26,391 bases of DNA, taken from a virus. Numbering within the stretch: position 1 is the first letter of the stretch; each line of letters opens with the position of its first letter. The notes beneath the pieces were generated by a model that made no database searches, was not told the DNA's origin, and worked only from the letters and a program-made list of their open reading frames with translations. Location: positions 1 through 26,391 of the IMG/VR virus record IMGVR_UViG_3300042542_003580. One strand, given 5' to 3'. The translations under genes and the position numbers were made by a program. Positions 12,637 through 19,564 of this stretch are shown here, one piece after another.

Positions 12637-14357
12637 AGTATCTGTCTGTCTGCAGCGGCATCGAAGCCGCATCCGTCGCATGGCACCCGCTCGGGTGGGA
12701 GCCGGTGGCGTTCAGCGAAATCGAACCGTTCCCGAGCGCCGTGTTGGCGCATCACTATCCGTCTGTCCCGAACCTCGGCGACATGACCAAATTCCAGGAG
12801 TGGCCTGATGAACCAGTTGACCTTCTTGTCGGAGGAACCCCTTGCCAATCCTTCAGCGTCGCGGGTCTCCGCAAGGGCCTCGAAGACCCTCGAGGAAACC
12901 TCATGCTCACGTACCTTGCGATCGCTCAACGCTACCGGCCTCGATGGCTTGTGTGGGAAAACGTCCCCGGCGTCCTGTCATCGAACGGAGGACGGGACTT
13001 TGGCACCTTCCTCGGGGCGCTGGGGGAGTTGGGGTATGGGTGGGCCTACCGAGTCTTGGACGCTCAATGGTTCGGAGTGGCCCAGCGCCGCCGTCGTGTG
13101 TTCGTTGTCGGATATCTTGGAGACTGGCAGCGTGCCGCAAAGGTTCTTTTTGAGCGCGAAAGCGTGCAGCGGAATCCTGCGCCGAGCCGGGAAGCGCGGG
13201 AAGCAGTTGCCGGAACAATTGCAGCGCGCTTTGGAATCAGCCGCAACAACCACGAAGAGCTAGCGTGGACTCAATGCTTTGCAGGCAGTCGCCAATCCGA
13301 CGTAGCGGCGACGCTTGAGACCACGGCGCACGACTACAGCCGCGCCGATAACTTCAACATGGTTGCGCAGCCAATCGGCTTCGGCGCACAAATGTCTGTG
13401 CCGCAAACCGATATTGACTTGATGCAAACACTTCAAGCCAAGAATCCAATGGCGGTCGCGCAGCCGATTCCCATCCACGACCAAGCGACGCGGCACGCCG
13501 GGAAGCGCGGCAACAACCAAGACGGCAAGGGCAACGGCCTCGGCATCGGTCAGCCGGGCGACCCCGCGCCGACCTTGACGAAGGGCGACAAGCACGCGGT
13601 CGCGCAGCCGGTGGCGTTTACCCGTTGTGACAACGGGCAAGACGCGCAAGTTGATGTAACACCCACCATGCGCTGCGGAAGCAACTATTCCGCGCATCTT
13701 GCGGTCGCACAACCGGTCTACGGCACCGACTGCTACAACGGCGCGATCACGGGCGATGTCGCGGCCACGCTTGGCACGCCGGGCAGCAGCGTCAACGCGA
13801 GCGGGCCGACGGTGATGCAGCCGGTGGCGTATGCGATTCAAGGCGCAGCGACACGCGAAAATCCGGCGAGTGGGCCGGACGGGATTGGAGTTCGGAGTGA
13901 TAACTGTGCCTACACGATTGAGGCGCGATCCGAAGTGCAAGCGGTAGCGTATGGCATCGACGGCGAGCAGAACGCGAGCGAGGAACTGATCGGCACCTTG
14001 CGCTCGCACCAGTCTGGCGGCTACGAGGGCGCACGGGTCGCGCAGCCGGTGGCGTTTGAGCCAGGAAGCATTGCGCGCAACGCCGGTCCGGCGGGCGAGT
14101 CACCGCTTGCTCCGACGCTACGCCGCGAGATGGGAGACAACCAGCCAGCCGTGCGCATCGCCATGCAAGTTCGCCGCCTCACGCCCGTGGAGTGCGAGCG
14201 GCTGCAAGGCTTCCCTGACGGGTACACGAACATCCCGTGGCGCAAGAAGGCCGACGCACCGGACGGGCCGCGCTACAAGGCATTGGGTAATTCGATGGCC
14301 GTGCCGTGCATGGCCTGGATCGGCAAGCGGATCGCGGAGGTGGACCGTGGCGATTGA
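12633..14357 (+). CDS. C5-cytosine DNA methyltransferase with repeat-rich target region
   Basis: A 574-residue enzyme that transfers a methyl group from SAM to C5 of cytosine in DNA. Motif I is SVCSGIEAASVAW (5-17), motif IV has the catalytic Cys71 in GGTPCQSFSVAG, motif VI is WENVPG (108-113), motif VIII is QRRRRVFVVG (151-160), and the C-terminal motifs are RRLTPVECERLQGFPDGY and YKALGNSMAVP. Between motifs VIII and IX is about 330 residues, much longer than a usual target-recognition domain, built of 7-8 degenerate repeats, several ending in VAQPVAF. Its start is a GTG with GGAGG seven bases before it, overlapping the previous stop. It probably protects phage DNA from host restriction. Another ORF is overprinted at 12808-13263. 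Confidence 0.93.
   Translation: MKYLSVCSGIEAASVAWHPLGWEPVAFSEIEPFPSAVLAHHYPSVPNLGDMTKFQEWPDEPVDLLVGGTPCQSFSVAGLRKGLEDPRGNLMLTYLAIAQRYRPRWLVWENVPGVLSSNGGRDFGTFLGALGELGYGWAYRVLDAQWFGVAQRRRRVFVVGYLGDWQRAAKVLFERESVQRNPAPSREAREAVAGTIAARFGISRNNHEELAWTQCFAGSRQSDVAATLETTAHDYSRADNFNMVAQPIGFGAQMSVPQTDIDLMQTLQAKNPMAVAQPIPIHDQATRHAGKRGNNQDGKGNGLGIGQPGDPAPTLTKGDKHAVAQPVAFTRCDNGQDAQVDVTPTMRCGSNYSAHLAVAQPVYGTDCYNGAITGDVAATLGTPGSSVNASGPTVMQPVAYAIQGAATRENPASGPDGIGVRSDNCAYTIEARSEVQAVAYGIDGEQNASEELIGTLRSHQSGGYEGARVAQPVAFEPGSIARNAGPAGESPLAPTLRREMGDNQPAVRIAMQVRRLTPVECERLQGFPDGYTNIPWRKKADAPDGPRYKALGNSMAVPCMAWIGKRIAEVDRGD
12808..13263 (+). CDS. Putative overprinted gene inside the cytosine methyltransferase (151 aa)
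   Basis: In the +1 frame relative to the methyltransferase, an ATG at 12808 is preceded by AGGAG with a seven-base spacer and is followed by 151 codons. The product starts MNQLTFLSEEPLANPSAS and ends in the pattern VCSLSDILETGSVPQRF then SAKACSGILRRAGKRGKQLP. I recognise similar sequences annotated as independent small phage proteins near cytosine methylases. This resemblance is from memory and may partly reflect translation of the conserved methylase DNA in another frame. Function unknown; Ser/Thr-rich N-terminal half, basic helical C-terminus. It could also be a chance open frame in GC-rich DNA, where such frames are common. Confidence 0.45.
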   Translation: MNQLTFLSEEPLANPSASRVSARASKTLEETSCSRTLRSLNATGLDGLCGKTSPASCHRTEDGTLAPSSGRWGSWGMGGPTESWTLNGSEWPSAAVVCSLSDILETGSVPQRFFLSAKACSGILRRAGKRGKQLPEQLQRALESAATTTKS

Positions 14358-14598
14358 ACTCGACGACTGGGACAAGGAGTGGCTCGCGCGCGCGCACTCG
14401 GAGTCCGAGTACCGGGCGAAGTGTAAGGAACTGATGGAGCGGTGCGCCGAGTACGGCGCCGAGCTCGAGCGGCTTCGCGGGCAGCGTGCCGGCTGCGGCT
14501 ACCCCGACTGCATGGTGGATGGCCGCTGCGCCCGTATGTGGTCGGGCGAGTGTTCTGGGCCAAAACAACAGGAGAGTACGGATGGAAAAACCGCCTGA
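14347..14598 (+). CDS. Hypothetical Cys-rich coiled-coil protein (83 aa)
   Basis: Starts at a GTG overlapping the methyltransferase end by 11 bases with GGAGG just upstream. Residues about 5-47 (IELDDWDKEWLARAHSESEY...ELERLRGQRA) are helical and charged. The C-terminal part has C-x4-C-x5-C-x6-C (CGYPDCMVDGRCARMWSGEC), a likely zinc-binding knuckle. Function is unknown; a DNA- or protein-binding adaptor is possible. Confidence 0.62.
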   Translation: MAIELDDWDKEWLARAHSESEYRAKCKELMERCAEYGAELERLRGQRAGCGYPDCMVDGRCARMWSGECSGPKQQESTDGKTA

Positions 14599-14692
14599 CT
14601 TCGACGCCTTCTTTCGGCTGCTGCGCGACGCGATCATCGCGGCGATTGGCATCCTGCTGTTCTGCGCGCTTTTTGTGGAGGTGATGACGTGA
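14582..14692 (+). CDS. Small membrane peptide (36 aa)
   Basis: MEKPPDFDAFFRLLRD followed by a hydrophobic segment (AIIAAIGILLFCALFVEV). A GGAGA ribosome site precedes the ATG. It overlaps the previous gene by 17 bases and the next start as GTGA. A single-pass membrane peptide with an unknown role; the length is below most automatic cut-offs, but its spacing in the operon supports it. Confidence 0.58.
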   Translation: MEKPPDFDAFFRLLRDAIIAAIGILLFCALFVEVMT

Positions 14693-14910
14693 GCGACCCC
14701 ATCAACCCGAACCATTACAAGGCCGGCGAGATCGAGTGCATCGACGCTATCGAGGCGCAGCTCTCGCCGACGGAGTTTCGCGGGTACTTACGCGGCCAAG
14801 TGGCAAAATATAACTGGCGCCTGGGGCTGAAGGATTCCGTGGAGCAGGACGCCAAGAAGATGCTCTGGTACGCCTCGATGCTCGCCGGCGTGGACCCGAG
14901 GGAGCGTTAG
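14689..14910 (+). CDS. DUF3310-type protein (73 aa)
   Basis: Starts VSDPINPNHYKAGEIECIDAIEAQL, the signature of the DUF3310/SaV-like family found in many phages (NPxHYK then E-C-I-D-A-I). The rest (YLRGQVAKYNWRLGLKDSVEQDAKKMLWYASML) is the expected helical part. Members are conserved beside phage replication genes but have no established activity. It begins at a GTG overlapping the previous stop and ends the plus-strand operon, 17 bases from the convergent gene. Confidence 0.85.
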   Translation: MSDPINPNHYKAGEIECIDAIEAQLSPTEFRGYLRGQVAKYNWRLGLKDSVEQDAKKMLWYASMLAGVDPRER

Positions 14911-14927
14911 CCTAGGCCGCGCGGCGG

Positions 14928-15698
14928 TCAGCCGAACTTGCGCCGCAGGTAGTCCATAGACAACGGCATCAGGTCGTAGTTTCCGTTTCGCACCTCGTTC
15001 AGCACGACGATGCCGGACCACTCCGCCCTTTGCACATCCTCGGGCCGATAGCCCTCGTGGTCGATGTAAAAACGACCGCAGACTAGGCCGTGCTTCACAT
15101 GGTCGGGGTACTGCTTCGACCCGTACAAAAAGCCCTGCTGGTGCCCCTGCACGAAGCTCGAGCCGATGTGCCCGAGGCGGCTCGTGATGGTGCCGCCAAT
15201 GGGGCGACCCGATAGCGGGCTCGGGAAGTAGTGACAGTATTTAATGCCGTCGATCTCGACAATCTCGAGGAACTTCGGTCGCTCCCAGTCGAGCGTCTCG
15301 CAGTTGTGCGAGCCGATGGTGCCATGCCACTTCGGCTCGCGCTTGGCTACACGGTCGGCGCGGGCCTCGTGGTTGCCGGGCACGAACACCTTGCGCGGCA
15401 ACCATCGTTTACGCTTTTGCTGAACGAGCTTGTCAATCTCGGCCTGCATGGGCGCGCACAGGCGCCGGAATGCCTCGTTGCCGGCCTCGACATCCTCCTG
15501 GTACCGGGTGCCCTCGAGCTCCTCGGAGCCGGGCTCGTTGTGCGAGTTTAGAGACGGAAAATCCCACCAGTCTCCAATGCAGACGATGACATCCGGCTGG
15601 TACTCGACAATCGCTCGCGCCGCCCAGTCGACGTGCTCTGTGTTGGCGCCCGGCCTAATCTGGGCGTCGGGGATGATTAGGTGCCGCCTGGGGGTCAT
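14928..15698 (-). CDS. Calcineurin-like metallophosphoesterase
   Basis: A 256-residue dimetal phosphoesterase. Motifs: IIPDAQI (8-14, Asp11; the usual DxH is DxQ here, as in other phage members), CIGDWWDFPS (40-49), VPGNHEAR (106-113), His156 (YCHYF) and VQGHQQG (184-190). Such phage enzymes act as phosphodiesterases or nucleases; the substrate is not readable. It is the last gene of the right-hand minus-strand late operon, overlapping the HExxH gene by four bases, and converges on the plus-strand operon. Confidence 0.83.
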   Translation of the reverse strand: MTPRRHLIIPDAQIRPGANTEHVDWAARAIVEYQPDVIVCIGDWWDFPSLNSHNEPGSEELEGTRYQEDVEAGNEAFRRLCAPMQAEIDKLVQQKRKRWLPRKVFVPGNHEARADRVAKREPKWHGTIGSHNCETLDWERPKFLEIVEIDGIKYCHYFPSPLSGRPIGGTITSRLGHIGSSFVQGHQQGFLYGSKQYPDHVKHGLVCGRFYIDHEGYRPEDVQRAEWSGIVVLNEVRNGNYDLMPLSMDYLRRKFG

Positions 15699-16021
15699 TT
15701 TTTAGTCGTACAAAATGTACTGCTGGACTGATGCAACAGGCTTGCCATGTTGTCCACGAACACCTCGTCGTGATTTAACGGGTGGTTCATTTCGCAGAGC
15801 AGGGCGTGCGTCCACTCGTGGCAGAAGGCCTGCTGTAGCTCGGTGTCGCCCAGATCGCCCCGCAGGTCGATGCGGTGACGGGTCGGGTCGTACATCCCGA
15901 CGGTATCCATCGAGTGCGGCCACCGGGTGCGCGGGATGATCCGCACCGTGACCTCGTGGCCGTGCAGCTGGAACCGACGCGGGATCTGCAGCCGCGCGTG
16001 GCGGTCACGACGAGGTGGCAC
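15695..16021 (-). CDS. Small HExxH zinc metallopeptidase-like protein
   Basis: A 108-residue protein with AFCHEWTHALL (66-75), a clear HExxH zinc site (His68, Glu69, His72), and Glu86 in HDEVFVD as a possible third ligand. It resembles minimal ImmA/IrrE- or SprT-like peptidase domains in phages. The GTG start at 16021 has a GGGAGG nine bases upstream. Possible roles are cleaving a host regulator or virion maturation. The unusual placement downstream of ejection proteins gives no firm clue. Confidence 0.72.
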   Translation of the reverse strand: MPPRRDRHARLQIPRRFQLHGHEVTVRIIPRTRWPHSMDTVGMYDPTRHRIDLRGDLGDTELQQAFCHEWTHALLCEMNHPLNHDEVFVDNMASLLHQSSSTFCTTKK

Positions 16022-16060
16022 GATATATCGCCTCCCTTTTGAGGTGCGGCGAGTTTAGCC

Positions 16061-17995
16061 TTATTCTTCGACTGAAAGAAGCCCCGGCACCTTTGCCCCG
16101 AACTGGACATCCTGCAGCCGCCGACGGGCGCGCTCCATTTCCTCCCGCATCAGGAGTTGGTCCTCCGCCCGCAGCCGGCTCAATATCTGAGCCTGCTGCT
16201 CTGGGTCGGTCTGCACCAGCATCCGCGCCATGTCCGCGCGCGACCCAGGGGTGAGGCCCCGGAGCCTGCCGCCGGCAAGGTTTAAGAAGGCCATAAATTG
16301 CGCCCCAGGGCCGCCCGCAGCGAACTGCGTGAGCCGCTCGGCGTTCGCGAGCTGGTCCACGCCCTCGCCCGCCGCCGCCTGCGTGCGCGCCGTGCGCGAG
16401 CCGATGTTGGGGTTGATGTTGCGGGCGAACTCTTGGAGCTGGCGCTCCTGCTTGATGCGCAGCGCCGCCTGCGCGGCTTGCTCCGGCGACACCGCCAAAA
16501 AGTCGAGCATGTCCCGGTTTTGCTTGCTCGAGGTAAGCATATTGGCAAGCCCGGCATCGTTTGCGGAGGCCAGTCGGTTGTAGAGCGTGTCCCGCGCCGA
16601 CGCGCGCACCACGTCGAGCTTTTCGGGCGACAGCCCGCGAAGGGCAACCTGACGATCAGACTCCGGCATGTTGATGAGCCGCTTGCCGAGCTCGGAGAGC
16701 TTTATTAGCTCCGAATCATCGGCGAACTTCGCGCGCGCGTCGCGGTACTCCGGCACCAGGTCCTTGACCTTTTGGTCCAGCGAATTGAAGAGCGCGTTGA
16801 TGCCGCTCGCGTTGACATCTCCAGCACGGAATGCCTTGTCTTTCTTGGCGCGCAGCGCGCGCAGCAGGTAGTCGAGCGACGCCACCGACGGGTAGGCGTT
16901 GGCGATCAGGTTTCCGTCCTTGTCGAACAGGTCCGGAAGCTTGAGGTTTTCCTGCCGGATCGCGTTTGTTTGGGCCTGCTTATAGAGCGAGCGCGTGAGC
17001 GGGTCGCGGGCGATCATCTCGACCACGCCGTCGTCCATCACGATGCCGACCGCGCGCGCCTTGCCGTAGAGCTCGCTCGCGTTCATGTTGCGCGCGGCCT
17101 CGAGCTTGTCTTGGATGTCCTTTAGGAACTGGCGGTCTCCGCCGGTCATCTGGTTGATGGTGCTCATGACGCGAGCGCCCGAGCCGGAGAGGATTTCCTG
17201 CGACGCCTCGCGGGTGATGTCCGCCGCCTCGCCGCCGCCGATGCCGGCGCGCTCGGCAGCGAGCTGGCCCGGCATCCCGAGGCGCATCCCAAATGGAACT
17301 GTATCGACGGGCGTTTGGTTAAGGCGCGCATAGGCTGAAGTAAGCGCTACGTCTCCCCCAAGGCGCGGGATGTTGGTCTTGGACTCGCGCACGGCCCCTA
17401 GCACCTGCTGCGAGGCAATCCGCTGCTCGTTTGGGTTGAAGGCACGATTCAAAAGCGCCGCCCCGCCGCGCGCCGCGCTGGCGGCCGCGCCAAAGGCCGG
17501 ACCGGTCGCGGCGCCAATCGCGCCGCCCGTGACCGCGCCAGAGAGACGATCGCCGGGCTGCGCCGAGAGCGCGCCCTGCGTGGCGCCTATGCCGCCGCTG
17601 ATGGCGGCCTCGCGGCCGAGGCGCCCGTATGCGGATGTCACCGCGCCGACCTTGCCAAACGGGTTGGGCGAGAGCAGCGCACCGGCGAGCTCGGAGACGC
17701 CGTAGGTGAGCGGGTTGGCGCGGCGCATGGACTCGCGCTCTGTCGCCTGCTCGCGCAGGCTCTGCTCATAGGGCATCACGCCAGCCGCACGCTCAACCCC
17801 CGCGATCGCCTCATCCGCGCCACCGTAGGAAAATCCCTGCCCAAAGGCGCGAATACCCGTTTGCAGCATCCCCGGCGTTTCTGTCCGCGGCGCTGCGCGC
17901 ATCTTCTGCTGCCGCACGCGCTCGATGACTTCTGAACTGGTGCCCTCGGGGAACTCCGCGATGGTGCCGTCCGGCATTGGTACCTTGATGCTCAT
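16061..17995 (-). CDS. Large internal virion / DNA-ejection protein
   Basis: A 644-residue protein. The N-terminus MSIKVPMPDGTIAEFPEGT...EVIERVRQQ is a short leader domain I recognise from podoviral internal and ejection proteins. Residues about 110-190 are Gly/Ala-rich with membrane-like amphipathic segments (SGAVTGGAIGAATGPAFGAAASAARGGAAL), fitting a channel- or membrane-interacting part. The rest is long helical sequence rich in Arg, Asp and Gln, ending LLMREEMERARRRLQDVQ. It would be packed in the capsid and ejected to help DNA cross the cell envelope. ATG at 17995; the longer frame to 18040 is in the upstream gene. It follows that gene by about five bases. Confidence 0.68.
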   Translation of the reverse strand: MSIKVPMPDGTIAEFPEGTSSEVIERVRQQKMRAAPRTETPGMLQTGIRAFGQGFSYGGADEAIAGVERAAGVMPYEQSLREQATERESMRRANPLTYGVSELAGALLSPNPFGKVGAVTSAYGRLGREAAISGGIGATQGALSAQPGDRLSGAVTGGAIGAATGPAFGAAASAARGGAALLNRAFNPNEQRIASQQVLGAVRESKTNIPRLGGDVALTSAYARLNQTPVDTVPFGMRLGMPGQLAAERAGIGGGEAADITREASQEILSGSGARVMSTINQMTGGDRQFLKDIQDKLEAARNMNASELYGKARAVGIVMDDGVVEMIARDPLTRSLYKQAQTNAIRQENLKLPDLFDKDGNLIANAYPSVASLDYLLRALRAKKDKAFRAGDVNASGINALFNSLDQKVKDLVPEYRDARAKFADDSELIKLSELGKRLINMPESDRQVALRGLSPEKLDVVRASARDTLYNRLASANDAGLANMLTSSKQNRDMLDFLAVSPEQAAQAALRIKQERQLQEFARNINPNIGSRTARTQAAAGEGVDQLANAERLTQFAAGGPGAQFMAFLNLAGGRLRGLTPGSRADMARMLVQTDPEQQAQILSRLRAEDQLLMREEMERARRRLQDVQFGAKVPGLLSVEE

Positions 17996-17999
17996 CGTG

Positions 18000-19271
18000 T
18001 TACTTCCTGTTGCCTTGTGCGTCGTACTGCTCAACCACACCGCCGCGCTCCAAGATGGAACGGATCATCTGCGCCTGCACGTCCACCGGCAGCATCGGGT
18101 TTGGGAACTGCCGGATGCCGATGTCCACGTCCGGTCCGGTGATCTGCCCGGTCGGGTTCTGCGTCATGGCGATACCAGCGCCGCCAGCGGTCGACGGCCC
18201 GATGAGATCGGCGTTTGCCGACTCCACGATTCCGCGCGCGAAGTCGCCTACGATTGGCAGGTTGGTCAGCATCCGGGCCGTGCCACCTTGCAGCACCCTC
18301 CCGCCCTTCTGCTTAATCAACTCCTCGATTTCCACCGGCGTCTTCTTGCTGATTTCCTCGATGCTCAATCCCGTGATATTGGCCGCGTACTGCAATGCGG
18401 CGTTTCTCGTCATGTCGGCACCAGAGCGTTGGCGCTCGTTCATCCCGGCCATCGGCCCCTCCGTAGGGGTTCCGCCGGCGGCGCGCGGGCGCTGAAGCAC
18501 AACCAAGTCACGACGGCGCACCACCGCGCCGGGCTCAAAGCCCATAGCCCGCGCCTCCTCTGGCGTTAGCACCGGACCCTGCCCTGGGACAGCTCCCGCC
18601 GCCCCCGGCGCACCACCACCCGCCCCCATCCGCGGCGGCTCGCGCAGAATCTTGAGCTCGCCGCCTGAGTCGCGCTGCACCAGCGTCCCGCGCGGCAGGC
18701 CAAGGCGTGCCACCTCCTGCGGGGTCAGCGTCTGGACCTGCGCCTCGGGCGGCCTCGTAAACCTGCCCGTCAGGGGATCGTAGACAGACCCGCCAACCGT
18801 GCGCCCGAGGGCGGCCTCCTTGGCAAACTCGGCAAGGCCGGGCGACATCTGGGCCACGTCTCGGCCAGCCGGGGTGCCGTAGAGCATCCCAAGCGCCTGG
18901 CGCGCCCCTGCCGAGGTCGGCACTCGGCGCGCGGCAAGCGGGGCCGCCTCGCCGCCGGCACCCGGAAGCGCCTCGATTATCGTGCCGGTGAGGCCACCGA
19001 ATATGCGGGATGTAATGTCTGGCATCCTGGCCTCTGCCGCCGCGGTGCGGCGCGCGTCGTCTGCGGCCTTACGCTCTGCGGCGCGCCGGGCGCGGGTAAG
19101 CGCGAGCGCCTCGCTGCCCGCCTCGGGCGAGCCCATGCCGCGGGCGATGACGCCCAGCACGGAGAGGCTCGCCGCGCTGCGCTCCTCGGGGCTCATGTTC
19201 TCGTAGTCCTCCCCGAGCAGGCCGCCGACGTATCGGCTCCAGAGTCCGGGCTTCTTGGGTTTCTCTGCCAT
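18000..19271 (-). CDS. Probable internal virion protein with duplicated motif
   Basis: A 423-residue protein starting MAEKPKKPGLWSRYVGGLLG. It is Ala/Gly-rich and helical, with two copies of a short motif: LTPQEVARLGLPRGTLVQRD and LTPEEARAMGFEPGAVVRRR. I recognise this repeated 'LxPxEaxxlGlpxGtvvqr' unit from internal proteins of podoviruses. The C-terminal part (GLSIEEISKKTPVEIEELI, IRQFPNPMLPVDVQAQMI) is helical. It lies between a 93-aa gene and the large ejection protein and probably belongs to the same injected complex. Assignment is by position and repeat motif. Confidence 0.6.
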   Translation of the reverse strand: MAEKPKKPGLWSRYVGGLLGEDYENMSPEERSAASLSVLGVIARGMGSPEAGSEALALTRARRAAERKAADDARRTAAAEARMPDITSRIFGGLTGTIIEALPGAGGEAAPLAARRVPTSAGARQALGMLYGTPAGRDVAQMSPGLAEFAKEAALGRTVGGSVYDPLTGRFTRPPEAQVQTLTPQEVARLGLPRGTLVQRDSGGELKILREPPRMGAGGGAPGAAGAVPGQGPVLTPEEARAMGFEPGAVVRRRDLVVLQRPRAAGGTPTEGPMAGMNERQRSGADMTRNAALQYAANITGLSIEEISKKTPVEIEELIKQKGGRVLQGGTARMLTNLPIVGDFARGIVESANADLIGPSTAGGAGIAMTQNPTGQITGPDVDIGIRQFPNPMLPVDVQAQMIRSILERGGVVEQYDAQGNRK

Positions 19272-19281
19272 GTCGTATTCC

Positions 19282-19563
19282 TCAGTCGAACAGCAGGCCG
19301 CGCGTCTTGCGGCCGCCGTAGGTGCGGTACATCTTGCGGTACATCTCGAGCGGGTCGGCGCCGGTAGGCTCGCCAACCTTGGCCCTAAAGGTCGGCGTCA
19401 GGTCCATCTTTTCAGCGTCTTCGCTTTGCGCGGCAAGGCGCATGATTCCGCGCTCTGCGCCGGTGCCCTCTGCGTACCGCGTGCCGTAGCGCTTGAGCAT
19501 CTCCTCGTCGGCGTCGATCCTGCGCTGCGCCGCGCGGTCCGTCAGCTTCTTGAAAAAGTCCAC
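19282..19563 (-). CDS. Small structural-cluster protein (93 aa)
   Basis: A GTG start at 19563 one base after the upstream stop. The protein is basic and helical: MDFFKKLTDRAAQRRID, then AERGIMRLAAQSEDAEKMD and DPLEMYRKMYRTYGG. No family is recognised. Its position in the internal-virion cluster suggests a minor virion or assembly protein. Confidence 0.6.
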   Translation of the reverse strand: MDFFKKLTDRAAQRRIDADEEMLKRYGTRYAEGTGAERGIMRLAAQSEDAEKMDLTPTFRAKVGEPTGADPLEMYRKMYRTYGGRKTRGLLFD

Positions 19564-19564
19564 C

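Noticed and set aside
14911-14927. GC palindrome GCCGCGCGGC (14916-14925) between convergent operons as a terminator
   Set aside because: Only 10 bases, overlapping the gap edges, with no T-run on either strand; not enough to call an intrinsic terminator.
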